From assembly GCA_018894105.1 (NCBI GenBank), contig CM032131.1, forward strand, positions 7,652,501 to 7,716,500: a stretch of 64,000 nt of DNA. The letters are read 5' to 3'. The notes under the pieces are model-generated. The model searched no databases and was not told the DNA's origin. It was given only the letters and a program-made list of their open reading frames with translations. Each line of letters starts with the position of its first letter. The first letter of the stretch is position 1. The DNA comes from Jacaranda mimosifolia. Lineage: Eukaryota; Streptophyta; Magnoliopsida; Lamiales; Bignoniaceae. Made by a program: the position numbers and the translations under genes. Below are positions 10,880 to 23,649 of this stretch, piece by piece.

Positions 10880-12950
10880 TAAGACCCTAACTACTAGCCC
10901 TCATCACCATTGCCATCATTAGCAATATAATTGCCGGCTTCATCATCATCTCTAAGATGCTGCTTGGGCCTAGGTGCAGATGGAGCTGGAGATGAGGCTA
11001 CAGAGGCTCAAGGATGAACATTGCACACCAACCCTATCCAAATAACAAGCGTGGTCAAAATCTTTTGGTCTTTTTGAATAAAAAAATTCATAGGCCGAAT
11101 GTTGTTAGTTATATGTTGTAACTCATCCCTCACCTTAGTGGTAAACTGTGTATCGCGCTACTCAAAGTGGAGTCACCATCGCATGAACTCATCCAACCAT
11201 GCAACCTTGATTTGCATCTTTTCCAGTTAGGCCTTAAAATGGGACTGAGCTATGCTTGATGACTCCTAGGAGACACGTAGTAGCATGAAAGCGGCTGGTG
11301 GTAGCTCAACCCATGCATTGAGCACTTCTTGTTGGGGTCACCAATAGAATGTATCCACAACTCAACATGAGACAACGGGTCTTTGCACTCTCAACACCCT
11401 TTAACTGAGACTGGGCCTGAGATAATACATGCTGGAAGCCCTCCTACAAGATAAAAATTTAATAAGTAAATGTGTTATTGAATCAAGTGAATCAAATATA
11501 AATAATTTGTTAGAAACTTGCAACAGTTCTTCTCACCTAGTCCTTATTCGCCTTTCTTTGGTGGGTATCTGTAAAAATTTCCTCCATTATAGGTGGCTTT
11601 TGCAACTTGCAAGCCTACATAAATAGTTAATACAAAGTGTTATATATATACACACATTAACTACAACTGTAAATAGAGAAAAGTCGACAGAGCCTCTTCT
11701 TAAGATGCTCCACACCAAAAAGTATAAAAGGGACCAAAATCATCAAAAATAACTAATACACCAAATGGGGAGGGTTCTAATCTTTTCACCATGTTCCATC
11801 TCCCCCAAACATTCTAACTATATAAATCATACACTCCAACTAAATATATAGATGAAGTATTAAAATTTTAGAAACTTACCAATAACTTCGTATGTGTTTT
11901 GGTAGATATACACCACCAGTATGAAAGAATCATCCGATCTCAGAAACCTAGTTCTTTTTGGCCTTTACAAACTTTTTCTGAAAATCTGTGGATCTTAGTG
12001 ATGACAAAGGGCATACCGACTATCTTGGTCGATCCTATATGGCTTCTTGCTTATCTTTGTGGCATGGCCATACATTGTCACTCAATCAATGACACTCTCT
12101 CATATCAAAGGACCTTTGCAGATAGCCCACGTCTAGGGCCCCAATAGACATGTTATTGTGAAAACAAATAAAATAAAGAAGTTAGTATAATACGATACAT
12201 CCATAGACATACACTTGTAACATACCTTCTGCTTTCTGAAATTTAACAAGTGAAGACTCTAGGGAATATCAAACAAGTACTATACAACTCCTATACCTTG
12301 TTCTGATGACTCTAGTCAAGAATTTAGTACTGTCAAGTGAAGGTACGTACTTGTATAAAGTTCATAGCAATAATTAATAAAATGATATATATATAATGGA
12401 ATAAATAATACAACATTACGCATGATGTAGTTTAAATTTTTAACTTACCCATAAAGTTCCTTTTAACATAACGTACCTTTCTAGAACATTAAGATGGGGG
12501 TGATGATCATCTTCTCCTAAAGTCTGGTCAATAGATGCATCCTATGTTGCTGTGGATGGATGCACAGATGCAAGAGTTGATGGTTGTGATACATGTGGAG
12601 ATAAGAATGGTGAGGGTGTATGTGCAGGTGATGAAGATGGTGTTGAGGGGAATGCTACTATGGATGAAGAAAGGTGGATGACCTCACAGCAAGGAATAAG
12701 GTCAATGGTGATGAAGAGGAAAAAGATGAGGATAACTGCCTGGGTTAGAAGGGAAGGCATGGGTAAGCATAGTGATAAATAGCGGTGGAGCCTGAGAGAT
12801 GGGGTTGTGGCCTAGGTCATATTTTTGAGGGGGCAGTAGAGCATGAGAGGTGCCCCTACCTTTGGCGATGCCCTTACTTCTGTCGGTACCCCTATCTTTG
12901 ACGGTAGCATGTGGTTGTCTACTTGATAGATCAGCTATATGCAAAAATTA
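10880..12950 (-). pseudogene. CACTA TnpA-like second gene (plant transposase Ptta/En/Spm type), decayed
   Basis: Lies downstream of TNP2 on the minus strand, where CACTA elements carry the DNA-binding TnpA-type gene. Pieces in different frames resemble that family: a C-terminal region with SSPAPSAPRPKQHLRDDDE (about 10930-11000), an upstream amphipathic stretch KMQIKVAWLDEFMRWW (about 11165-11225), and a Trp/His-rich block around 11890-12130. A Pro/Ser-rich, His-rich N-terminal part occupies about 12540-12950. Many stops and frameshifts exclude a product. TnpA-type proteins bind subterminal repeats at element ends; here the identification rests on position and weak similarity. Confidence 0.55.
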
Positions 12951-13081
12951 AGAAAGAAAATTAATGCATTGACAACAATATTACGTCAAATTATAATTAG
13001 TAATGAAAATAATTAATAACGGTATTTAGTACGCATCAAATTACATAAAGATAACAATAAATATCATTCCAACAACATAAT

Positions 13082-16000
13082 TCACTCTTTAGAAGAATCG
13101 TTAGCTTCATTAGTATCATTGTCTTCATGAAATTCATCTTCATCATCACTAAGTTCTATCTCTTTTTCATCATCATCACTAACGACACCATCAACAGATT
13201 GTACATCTGACCTATTCACATCCTCTAAAAGATAAGTAAGATCTATTAAGCCTTTTACTAACTCATTTAGAGTTATTGTAATAACATGTGATACCATATC
13301 ACTATGATATGCTACTTTTAATGAATTTTCAATTTCCACTTCTTACCTTTGTTTTCATAATAACTCACCAATTGATCTTATCCTTAATTTTTCTTAGAAT
13401 GGAATATAATAAACTTGTCTAATTTGTTGGGCATCGACAAATGAATCATATACCTACCCCTTTGCCTAACTTTAACAATTTTATACTCCAAATGCATTAT
13501 AGGAGTTCTTCTCATAGGATTAGGATCAAATCACCCACAGTGGAATAAAACCACTTTCTTGATAGGATCAATAGAGATTCTAACTTTACATCCTCTTTCA
13601 ATATTTCATAATAGTCTTTTTCACCACCAACCCCATTAATTCCCTTAATCCAAACTCGATTGTTCATTTTTGGCCTTCACAAAATATTTCAGCTATAGTC
13701 TGACCATTTTGTTATAACCCCAAACCAAGTAGTGCAAGAATTAATTCATAATGCCATTCCTCGGGTCATGAATCTATTATTCATCACATAAAGTTTAAGG
13801 ATTGATAGAAGCTATATAATACTTTTCATTATATTGTATCATGAATGAGTTAGCTTCAAATCTACTTAAGTAAGAAATAAATCAATTCGCAAATTCATTT
13901 TCAATCCTAGCATTACCATCCTGATTACTGATGCTAAAAATTTCATAAAATAACACATCGATATAATTAAAAATATATTAGAAATACAAAAATAGGATTC
14001 GATGCAGAAGAACTTGGAATACTAATTGTTTGATATACTTACTCAATGAGTTTTCTGACCTTCTAGCACTTAAGCAATATATGCCGTGTTGCAGCTTTAA
14101 GCTCGATTTCACTCAAATATCGAGTTGTACAGAAACTAGAGGCATGACTAGATTGATTGAAAATAGTCAAGATTGGTGGAATTGAATAATCACTGTAGCA
14201 TCATTATTTCAACCACCTCAAATATCAAGTTTTCCAAGCACTGGACGATGATTGGATTGATTGAAAATAGATAAGGTTGGTGGAATTGAATCATCACTGT
14301 CAGCATCATTATTCCAATCAACTCTTGTCCTTAAGATATGGACATGTAATTGGCAGTAAAATAAATAGAAATTGGATGTTTCTCGGTAAACAAAAGCCTC
14401 ACAAATTGACCTTTCATTTGTGCCTTTTACTTCACTAGTTTTTTCAGTTTGTTGAGCTCTCAAAATTTAGTAAAAATTAACACTTTTAGTTCAATTAAAA
14501 AATGCACCAATTTTAACATATAAATTATGCACAATTTTTTACCTATTAAAAGGATACATCTACCGATGTGTACTATCCCTCCATTTCATGCCTTTTATGT
14601 CAAGTGAATGGGAAAATGCTCCATGCAACCAAAAAATATTGGAGAAAAAATCCTTTCTAACTTGCACAGGATAGTGAATATTTTTCCCCATTATATCATA
14701 GTCATCATACCTCAAACTTGTAAAGCACAAATTTTTGAACAACTTATTGAGCTTGACCAAAGGTTGCCTTATATGATACGATAGTTCTTTGAATGCAATT
14801 GGTAGTAATTGTTCCATAAAGATGTGACAGTCATAGCTCTTCAACCGTATGAGTTAACACATTTGACCAAGATTGACGAATACCCATCTAGTAGTAAGAT
14901 ACATATTTCTCTACTCGGATGTGAAAACATATTTTACGTTGGGCTTGCCCAACTGTTTATTACCCTTAAAAATTAATTCTAGCTCGCATTGTTTACAATA
15001 AACATTCAAATCTAGTTGGGCCTTGTGTTGAAATTATTATCAAAGAAATTCTTCTTAATATACATCACATCTATACTATGCCTTACAAAATTAGGCACTA
15101 AATATGACAATTTTGAAAATATAAATTGTTTGGTCTAATTATGCTACACACCATATCCAAGAATTCTATGAGCACTACCATATTTTGTAGCTTTTGGTAA
15201 ATCATATACCAACCTCCACACTTTCTCTAGTCAGCAAAGAAGGAGGAAGACCATACTCTCTAATGATTTTTTAACGAAACTAGTGTTTCTTCTAATGATC
15301 ATGCTTTCAGAATTGTTGATAATAGTTAAACAAACTATTATTTTGGCTATTTTTAAGTGCGAATGCTTTACTGTAATGCATACAATAAGTGCAATACCAA
15401 ACCCCTTTGTAAGGGAGTAGTACTCCTTGTTTTGTTGCTTTCCAGTTGTAAAACATAATGTACTATTCTTTTTGTTCTTTATATACAAGGTTGGGGTTAA
15501 TGTGAAGGTATGTGTGGCACTAGGATCCATTAAAATTAAAAAAAAAGAATAAAACTAGTCCCCACACATCCACAAGGATCTAGACATGCATAGGATTCCG
15601 ATTTAGAAAGGGAAATACATTGATGAAATTGAAAATCAAGGAACAAAGAAGAACACCCTCACTGGTGTAGCGGAAACACAACTAGATTTCGCCAAGCTAA
15701 ACTCCTTTTTTTGAGTCGAAAATTTTATTGTATTCCCTCAGCACTTGGAAGATCCTATAGCCAAAAGTTTAGCCCAATCAGAACCAAATAAAGCCCCCCA
15801 AAACTTGTTGCAAGTGGCTGCCAGAATCCGCTTTTTCAAGAGTAATAGCAACCCAAACATTTTGCCTCTAATGAGGTAGTCCACACACCAAATGGAAAGA
15901 CCCTTTCTCTACAAAAATAGCCGGAGATAATTGCAGAGAAATGAAGGAAATGAGGCCTAGCATGGAAGGTGAGGATGAGGAAGGTTGGAGAGATTTGTGG

Positions 16001-18496
16001 AGAATCTTACTTTTAGATGTATCCATTAACAATTTGTTGGGAGAAAATATTCCACACCTCACTAACAATGCAAGTAGTGGTCGGCCCCTTCTATATCCAT
16101 ATATAGAACACCATCCTCAATGAGAGGCTGCCACCTACCTATGCCAAGTGGCATGTGGTCTATAGTAGTGTGTGAATTTGAATGTGATTTGGAATTTAAA
16201 TGCATTCTAATTCTATATTAAATGAACTCTTCATTTAATAATTCCCTCCAAAATTAACTCTCCAATTTAATTAAATTAAACACTTTAATTTAATTAATAA
16301 TCCTTTGACTTAACTCTCAAGTCAACGTGCTTAAGAGTTAATTCAACCCTTAAATTAATTTGACCAATTTATTGTCATGTGGCATCAATTAATTAACTCT
16401 TAATTAATTGATCTTAATTTAACTCTTAAAATTAGTTTGACCAATTTAACTCTTAAATTGATCAAGTTAAAAATGACTCCAATTTTTCTTCCCCTTCAAT
16501 TTGGTCATGAATTTTCTAACTCTTAAAAAATTCTCCTTCATTCAATAGGTCATGCATTTGGCTTTTGTGTGTGACCCATTAGGTTCTACCATTCATTGGA
16601 CATAAGCTCGCAACTATTTGTGACTTATTGGAATATCAAATATTCACATTAATTTAAACTCCTTTAAACTAAGTGACTCAATTTAATTAATCTCATTAAT
16701 TGAAGAGTACCCAATCTCCATGGTTGATGTCCAACTTCAAGCCCATAGAGCCTAACTAATTGGCCGAAATGAATGCTCTTGGAGAACCATTCTAGCATTA
16801 CGTGCACCATGCAAACAGTCCTTTCGTCTACTATCTCCATGAAAGAGGCCTAGGGCAAGATATTAGTCGGCTCCATAATAGCCTCGATGCTATGCTTTTA
16901 TTCTCAATTTTTGATTCCCTTTGTGACCTCATCTTTCGAAACACCTTTTCAGATCATCACATCACCTTGCGCAAGGAATTTTTGGAATCAATTATTATAA
17001 AATGCATAAGAGATGCAGTCGTCCTTCACAAAGGCGAGGAGTCGGATTCCATCTTGGATATTACAAACTTCTATGTCTAGTAGCTCATGTCCAATCACCA
17101 CCCGAAGGGCCTGTTAAGTGATCAGAGAGGAGTCAAAGCATGAGGACCGAACACAAGGTTACCATGGATCCTCAGGTCAAAAGACTAATTATATGCATTA
17201 GCATAAGTTGGAGAACTTGCTACTACCGACTTGCCACTCCGGCTATCTAGTGGATTCTTTGGTGGGTCTTCAATACTTTGTTTTCTAACAAGCATCCACT
17301 AGTATACATCCATATCTCATATAGGATTGCTCATGGAATGAAGCAACATCTAACTCTTAGATTTATGCATCATCAATGCAAGTCTATGCAGATCTTAGAC
17401 ACCCTGTTTCACAAGATCCTATGACTTGAAAGATTTAATATCACGACCGTGTAAGACTTATTCATGATCACCATCCAATGTGTAATCAAGTCCCGTAGTC
17501 TTATGTGATCTAAAGGCTTCATCCAAATGCTAGTGAAGTAAATAAATAGCATAAGATGAGGATAGCCATAATAAATATAATTCAATCAACATTATCTTAT
17601 AAGGGAATAGTTTACAAGGCCAATCCAATTGGCTTGCAGGACACTATTCCAACAAAATGCCAAAAACCCCACCACTTCAAGGAGGCTTTCTTTTAGGAAA
17701 AAAAAAAAAAAACAACTCATATAATAACTGCAATCCAATTTTTACCCGCAATCATCCAACTTGACAATGTCTCATAGGTTGGGATATCATTTATTGTCCA
17801 CGTTAATGCACCTTTCATATTAAAATTTTATTTGGTGAAGACATCATAAGTAGAAAGGCCTATTTCCCAAAGTAATTTCAATTCCCCAATCAAAGGTTGC
17901 ATGAATATATCTATCTTAGGGTTAGATTTTTTGGGCTGAGAATGATACTTTTAAAAACATATAAGGCATTGTAATACACATTTCTATATACAAATTGTAT
18001 AGTTTAAGAATGACAGGCCAACATGGATAAGGAGATTCTATTGACTAGAAGGGATAAAGTCATCAATATACAAATCAAACATCACATTTTGAGGGTCGCT
18101 AATAAATCTTGGATATGTGTGAACAAAATATTTTCAACATTCCCATCTGAAGGATGATATATAACACCATCTATTCTACGATTCTCATAACGTTATCTCA
18201 TTTGAGGTGCCGATATCATTCATGTATAAAACCTCTTCAACCCAGAGGTAAATAGTAAATTCTTTTAACATGCACTTCTTGAATTTTACCACTCATTTCG
18301 ACACGAGTTTTAATCTTGTTGTACCACAGAACTTAAATTGTGTGTCATAAGCTACATCTTTGTAATTTAACATGCACATGTTGACACAACAATCTATTTT
18401 TTGTATGATCAACGAAAGTCTAATAACTAGCTTCCATGCCTTGTAATAGCTTTTAGGTAAAGAAGATTCTGGTGGATAATTGAAACCCAACAAATA
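13082..18496 (-). pseudogene. CACTA TNP2-like transposase, decayed and split by a solo LTR
   Basis: TNP2 motifs appear in correct order, right to left: LPKSYYKAWKLV (about 18420-18470); ALTWTINDIPTYETLSSW, the conserved WTINDFPAYxxLSGW block (about 17745-17810); then, beyond the solo LTR, RRNTSFVKKSLE (about 15250-15290); VRHSIDVMYIKKNFFDN, matching the family's LVRHNLDVMHIEKN signature (about 15040-15110); KSYDCHIFMEQLLPIAFKEL (about 14780-14844); SICEAFVYRETSNFYLFY followed by PTLSIFNQ (about 14240-14430); a DUF4216-like tail (about 13370-13660); and an acidic end (13082-13200). TNP2 is the catalytic transposase of CACTA elements, acting in the nucleus on the CACTA termini. Frameshifts and stops run throughout, and the N-terminal part is cut off near 18500 by the gypsy remnant. 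Confidence 0.82.
15503..17654 (-). mobile_element. Solo LTR (copia family A) inserted in the TNP2 pseudogene
   Basis: Starts tgaaggtatgtgtggcac and ends actattccaaca, matching both ends of the LTRs of the full-length copia at 20794-30991. Internal landmarks also match, for example cctagggcaagatatt near 16850. TNP2 coding homology stops at one edge and resumes at the other. Flanks are taatg (15498-15502) and aaatg (17655-17659), a 4/5 target duplication. No internal region is present, so it is a solo LTR left by LTR-LTR recombination. Confidence 0.82.
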
Positions 18497-18529
18497 TCAT
18501 TTTTTGTGATGCGTTTCTCTAACTAAGTA

Positions 18530-19271
18530 TAGATGACACCCATGCAGAAGATAAACACTAGCTGGTTAGATTCACTAGTGAGACTGTGGAAGCCCTAGGA
18601 GAAATCTCTCTCCCCCGTTCCTTTGGCGCTTATCCCCAAAAGGTCACGAAGATGGTGAAGTTCCTGATAGTGAAGACCTCGTTTGCCTACAATGTCATAC
18701 TAGGGAGGCCAGCCTCAAACCTTTTTTGAGTGGTAGTTTCAACTATCGCACGAAGATGAAGTTCCATCCTAATAGAATAGGACAAGCTACTAGGCAACTA
18801 GCATACTGCTATGGAATGCTATGCCAACATCTTGAAAAGAGTGAAGATTGTTGTTGCTAGCCTAAATAACATGAAAGGGCATCGTAAAAGCAACTTTAAG
18901 GATAAAAGGCAAATGCCTGGCTCTAGAAACTAATGCTATTACAGTACTCTTGTAGGAGAATGAACCCCAAGGGGAGAAGTTAACACGGTGTGAAATTAAG
19001 GTTAAAGAAACCCTTTAAGAGGGGGAAATGAATGCCAACGACTCGGCCCCCATCATAAGAAAGAAGAATTCCCTTTGCAGCGCCTTTAAATCATTTTTTC
19101 TAAGTTATTCTAGTCGTTAGAATTTCCCTTTAGGTTTAAGCTTTTGTTTCTAGTTATATAGGCATTTTCCCAATAGATTATTGAATAAAAGACCATCCTA
19201 GCTTGAGCGATGATGATTTGTTTCTTTCAATTACCTTAATGAAAATGTTTTGACATTTCTTCACAAAATGT
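18530..19271 (+). pseudogene. Ty3/gypsy remnant, retropepsin region (Tat-type), left part
   Basis: From about 18562 the plus strand codes for LVRFTSETVEALGEISLP and then TKMVKFLIVKTSFAYNVILGRP (the last eight residues at 18688-18711), the block following the active site in gypsy gag-protease proteins of the Tat/Athila branch. A TGA at 18727-18729 and later stops break it. No reverse transcriptase follows, so this was probably a non-autonomous derivative or a deleted copy. Coding similarity fades by about 19000; the rest to 19271 looks like spacer and is interrupted there by the small CACTA element. The left edge against TNP2 (18497-18530) is not resolved, and no LTR was identified. Confidence 0.7.
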
Positions 19272-20290
19272 CACTATAAAACTCACTTTTTCCAATAGAA
19301 CATTTCGCTCAGAAATTTCTGGATGACTTTTGATGGAATTTCGAAGGATAAAAGAATTGTTGGAAAGCTAACGGAAAACAATGTAAAATTTGGAGGTAAT
19401 TTGGCGGGATCTTGGAACGAATATATGTGACGACATTTCCATAGAAATTCTCATAACAAATTTGAATTTCGACGGAATTTTCCATGAAAATTCCATTGGA
19501 AATTTGAATGATTTTTATAAAAAGAGTTAGTTTTCGATGGAAAATTTCCGACAAAAGACTTAATAAAATCAAGCAAAATAGCCTTCTTCCTTATTTCTTT
19601 TTTGCGTTTTCTTCCTCCCCCCCCAAAAATCTCCAATCTCCATTGCTTCCCCACCATTTCTGCTGTAGCCGTCTCTTCCCCGCTCATTTCCACCATTGCT
19701 GTATGTTATTTACTACATTCCTATTGTTATTGTGCCATTTCTATCATTGTTCCACATCCCTACGCCTCTCCGCCTTTGCCGCCGTCGCGAGGTCAATCTC
19801 TGGTTAGTTTCCATATTAATTTTTTTTCATTTTTTTATGTATTATTTATTTTATTATTTATATTGAGTTTACACCCAATTAAATTGTTTATATGTTATAT
19901 TTTGAATTTTAGGGGAGAATTGCAAAGAACCCTCATGTGATAATCAAAATAGGTGAAAAACCCCTTGTCAAAGGAGACATACAAAAATCCACCTTGTGTT
20001 TTCTCAAACCATGCACACTGCCCCCCACATCATGGTTGTTGCCCATCTGATCTAATTTTAATGTATAAAGACTAAATTACCCTTATTATTTTTATATATT
20101 TTCAATTCAATTTAGATATTTCTTATTATTAGATTTTATTTTATTTTTTCTTTTTATTTCTTAATTTTCTCTTCTTCCACCTACCTATTCTGACTATTGC
20201 CGGCATTATTGTTGGCCAAAACTTCATAGTCATACACCCTCTCCAATCCCAACCTACCATCCTAATTTATATATGATAAGCTATATATAA

Positions 20291-20793
20291 ATTAGGGCTG
20301 CTATGGCAAGAAAGTGATGGATTTGAAGAGATGGGAGTGGTGGGGATTGAGGAAAGGTGGTGAGGCTTATATATATATATATTATATTATATGTATTGTA
20401 TATATATATATAATTTTGGTTGCCATGGCAGCCGTGAGGTAGGGTAGGGTTTTGATAGGGGAGGGGGTGGGGTTACTATATATATTATATTATATGCATT
20501 ATATATATAACTTCAGCTGCCATGGCAGTCGTGAAGTGGGAGGTAGGGTTTTGGTGGGAGAGAGAGAGAGAGGGGTTTGGTTTGGGGGTTGGAGGTGATT
20601 ATTATATATATCTATATTATATGTATTGTGTGTGTATATATGTTTGTATATATATAAGTAACTTTGGCTGCCATAGTAGGTGGCCACGAGTTTGGGGGTG
20701 AGGTTTTGGTAGGGTTTGGTATCGGGGGGATTGGGGGGAATTATTATATATATATATTATATTATATTATATATATTATGTGAGTATATATAT
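20291..20793. repeat. Minisatellite with GCTGCCATGGCAG cores, continues at 31000-31090
   Basis: Units of about 95-150 bases start near 20291, 20414, 20508 and 20660; a fifth lies at about 31005 on the far side of the nested copia element. Each has a core like GCTGCCATGGCAGCC (the word tgccatggca is itself palindromic), then a G-rich stretch (for example GGGTAGGGTTTTG) and an AT-dinucleotide tract with TATTATATTATATG. Confidence 0.8.
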
Positions 20794-23016
20794 TGAAAGC
20801 AAGAGTAGCATTAGGATCCATAAATCAAAACTTCATAAGCTTGAAAATAACTAAGCTACTCAAGATACCAAGGATCTAGTCATGCTATAGATCTGGATTA
20901 GGATGAAGAATTACCTCTTGTAGCTCAAAAACAGGGAGAAGATCAACTATCTCTCACGAATCTAGAAACTGTCTGGAATTGGCACAACAGAAAGATGGCA
21001 ACGTTTGCCTAGGCTATACTGCTCCAAAAATCACAAAATTAAATCTGGAACACGTCCACACATAGGAGAAGCTACTAGGAAAAATTGGAGCTAAAATGCC
21101 TTCTGGATCGCCCAGAAAAATTTTCCAATCAGAAGCTGCTATAGGTGGATCTCCAAAATCGAGCAAGTAAGTGTCTTGTCTCTATAGATATAATCCACAC
21201 ACCAAACAATTTTCCAATTTTCCCTCACTAGAAGCTGGAGTTAGAGAGGAGAAAATGAGATAGAGGAGGCAATTTCAGGTTGGGAAGAAGAAGAAATGCA
21301 AAGCCTCAACTCATGATGTAATGCATGGAGGGAGAGATTTTGGAGGGCCTGCAAGTATCTAATTCTCACATTTTCAACAACTAATTTCAAATTTTGCATG
21401 CTCTCTATATCAATATATAGAGGGTGGAAGGCATCACACCTTCCTCAAGGTGACCGTCCAAGTGGCATGCCAAGTTGGCAAAATTCAAATTCAAGTCTTA
21501 CTTAAATTTCAAGTGCATTTCAATTTCATTTGGAATCTAATTCCAAATTAATTAAGATGCTAATTTAAATGAACACTTCATTTAAAATTTTCCTCCAAAA
21601 TGTATTCTTCCCATTAATTAAATTAAACACTTTAATTTAATTAATTAACATTTGATTTAACTCTTAAATCAAACAAGCTTAACTCTTAGGCTTAAATTAG
21701 TCAACTTCACTCATTAAGTCAATTTGTCCAATTGATGGTCAATATGGTACCAAATAATTAACTCATTAATTATTGGTCTAATTTAACTCTTAAATTAGTT
21801 GATTAATTTAACACTTAAATTAATCAAACCAAAATTGACCGTTGGATTGGACCCTTGAAAATCGGTCACCAAAAGGTTAATTCTCTAACACTTAGAAAAT
21901 TACTCTACCAATTTTGGAAGCTATTTGACTTTTGTGTGTGACCCAATAGGTTCTACCATTCATTGGACATGGGCTCACAACTCTTTGTGACTTTTAAATA
22001 TCTTATATTCATTTTAGTTTAAAACTCCTTTTAATCTAATCGACTCAATTCAATTAATCTCATTAATTGAAGAGTACCTAATCTCCATGGTCGATGTCCA
22101 ACCTAAAGCCCTTGGAGCCCAACTAGTTGGGTGAAATGAATATTCTGGAGAACCATCATAGCTTCACGTGTACCATGAAAATACGGTCCTTCCGTCTCCT
22201 ATCTCCCGAAAGAGGCCTAGGGCAAGATATTTGTCGGCTCTTTAACAACCTTGATACTATGTCTCTATTCTCAATGTTTGATTCCCTTGTGTGACCTCAC
22301 ATTTGGAAAACTCCTTTTCCAATTTGTCACACCACCTTGCGCAAGGATTTCTTGGAATCGATCATTATAGAACATATAGGAGATGCACTCGCCCTTCACA
22401 AAAACAAAGAGTTGGATTCCATCTTGGATCTTACAAACCTCCATGCCAAGTAGCTCATACCCAACCTCAACCCGAAAGACCTGCTAAGTAGTCAAGGAAG
22501 AGTCAAAGTATGAGGACCGGACACAAGGTTACCATGGATCCTCAGGTCAGAGGACTAATAATATGCACTAGCGTAAGTAGGAGAATTAACCACTGCCAAC
22601 TTGCCACTATGGCTATCTAGTGGATTCTTCGGAGGGTCTTCAGTGCCTTGTTCTCTAACAAGCACCCACTAACGTGTACATGTATCTCATACAGATTGCT
22701 CATGGAATGGAGCAATATCCAACTTTTGGATTTATGCATCGTTAGTGCAAGTCTACCTGGATCTCAAATGTCCCGTTTCGTAAGATCCTATGATTTGGAA
22801 GATTTAAGATCACAATCGTGTAAGACTTATTCCATGGTCACCGAGTCAAGTCCTGTAGTCATGTGTGATCTAAGGGCTTCATCCAAATGCAAGTGAAGTA
22901 ATATAAAGCATAAGATGAAGGTGGCCATATAAAGAATATCATTTAATCAAGATTGTTTTACAAGGAAATAGCTTTTCAAGACCAATTCTATTGGCTTGCT
23001 GGGCACTATTTCAACA
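20794..23016 (-). repeat. 3' LTR of the nested copia element (family A)
   Basis: Begins tgaaagcaagagtagc and ends tttcaaca in plus-strand orientation. It is near-identical to 28780-30991. It contains TTTAATTTAATTAA-type AT blocks and the landmark cctagggcaagatatt near 22217. Confidence 0.93.
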
Positions 23017-23031
23017 ATCTCCCACCTGCCC
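23017..23031 (-). other. Polypurine tract of the nested copia element
   Basis: The minus strand reads AGGGCAGGTGGGAGAT directly before the TG of the 3' LTR. This is where plus-strand DNA synthesis would be primed. Confidence 0.8.
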
Positions 23032-23649
23032 TAAAGTCAATTCCCATGGCCTTAAGACCCATCTTCTCAAGATGTTCTACAAAGACCTTTTGCTTTAAGG
23101 GGTTTAGACAGTGGTTTTGCTAAATTCTCTTCTGAGGCAACTTTGTCCACTCTGTTGTTGCCTCTATCAATTGATATCATATGTTAAATTATAACGCATT
23201 TTTTGTGTTTGGATCACTGATGAGATCTTCGCTCAAGTCCAAAATTGTCTTCCAAAGATAATTGTGGGCTCATGTACGCTAGGCATTACATCCAACTGTT
23301 GGATGAAGTTTTTATCTAAACACCTTCTTTTGCAGTTTCCAAAACTGCAAATTATTTCACCTCAGTTGTTTGTCACGGCCGTGGTGTCTTGTTGGAACTC
23401 TTCCAACTTACCGCGCCGCCATTGAGGCAAAATATAAATCCAGAAGTGGATTTGAGGTCATCTATATTGAATCTGAAAGCCCCTCTAGTTTCAATTCTCC
23501 ATTGGCGTATACCAAAAATAAGTCCTTAGCCCTTCTCAAGTACTTAAGGATTGCTTTAACGGCTATCCAGTGACTCTCACTGGGATTAGATTAGAACCTA
23601 CTCGTAACACTTAGTGAATGTGCCACATCCAGTCTTGTACATTGAATTG

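Noticed and set aside
12552..12782. Plus-strand Asp/Gly/Met-rich 76-codon frame.
   Set aside because: Antisense of the low-complexity Pro/Ser/His-rich TnpA-like region; composition only.
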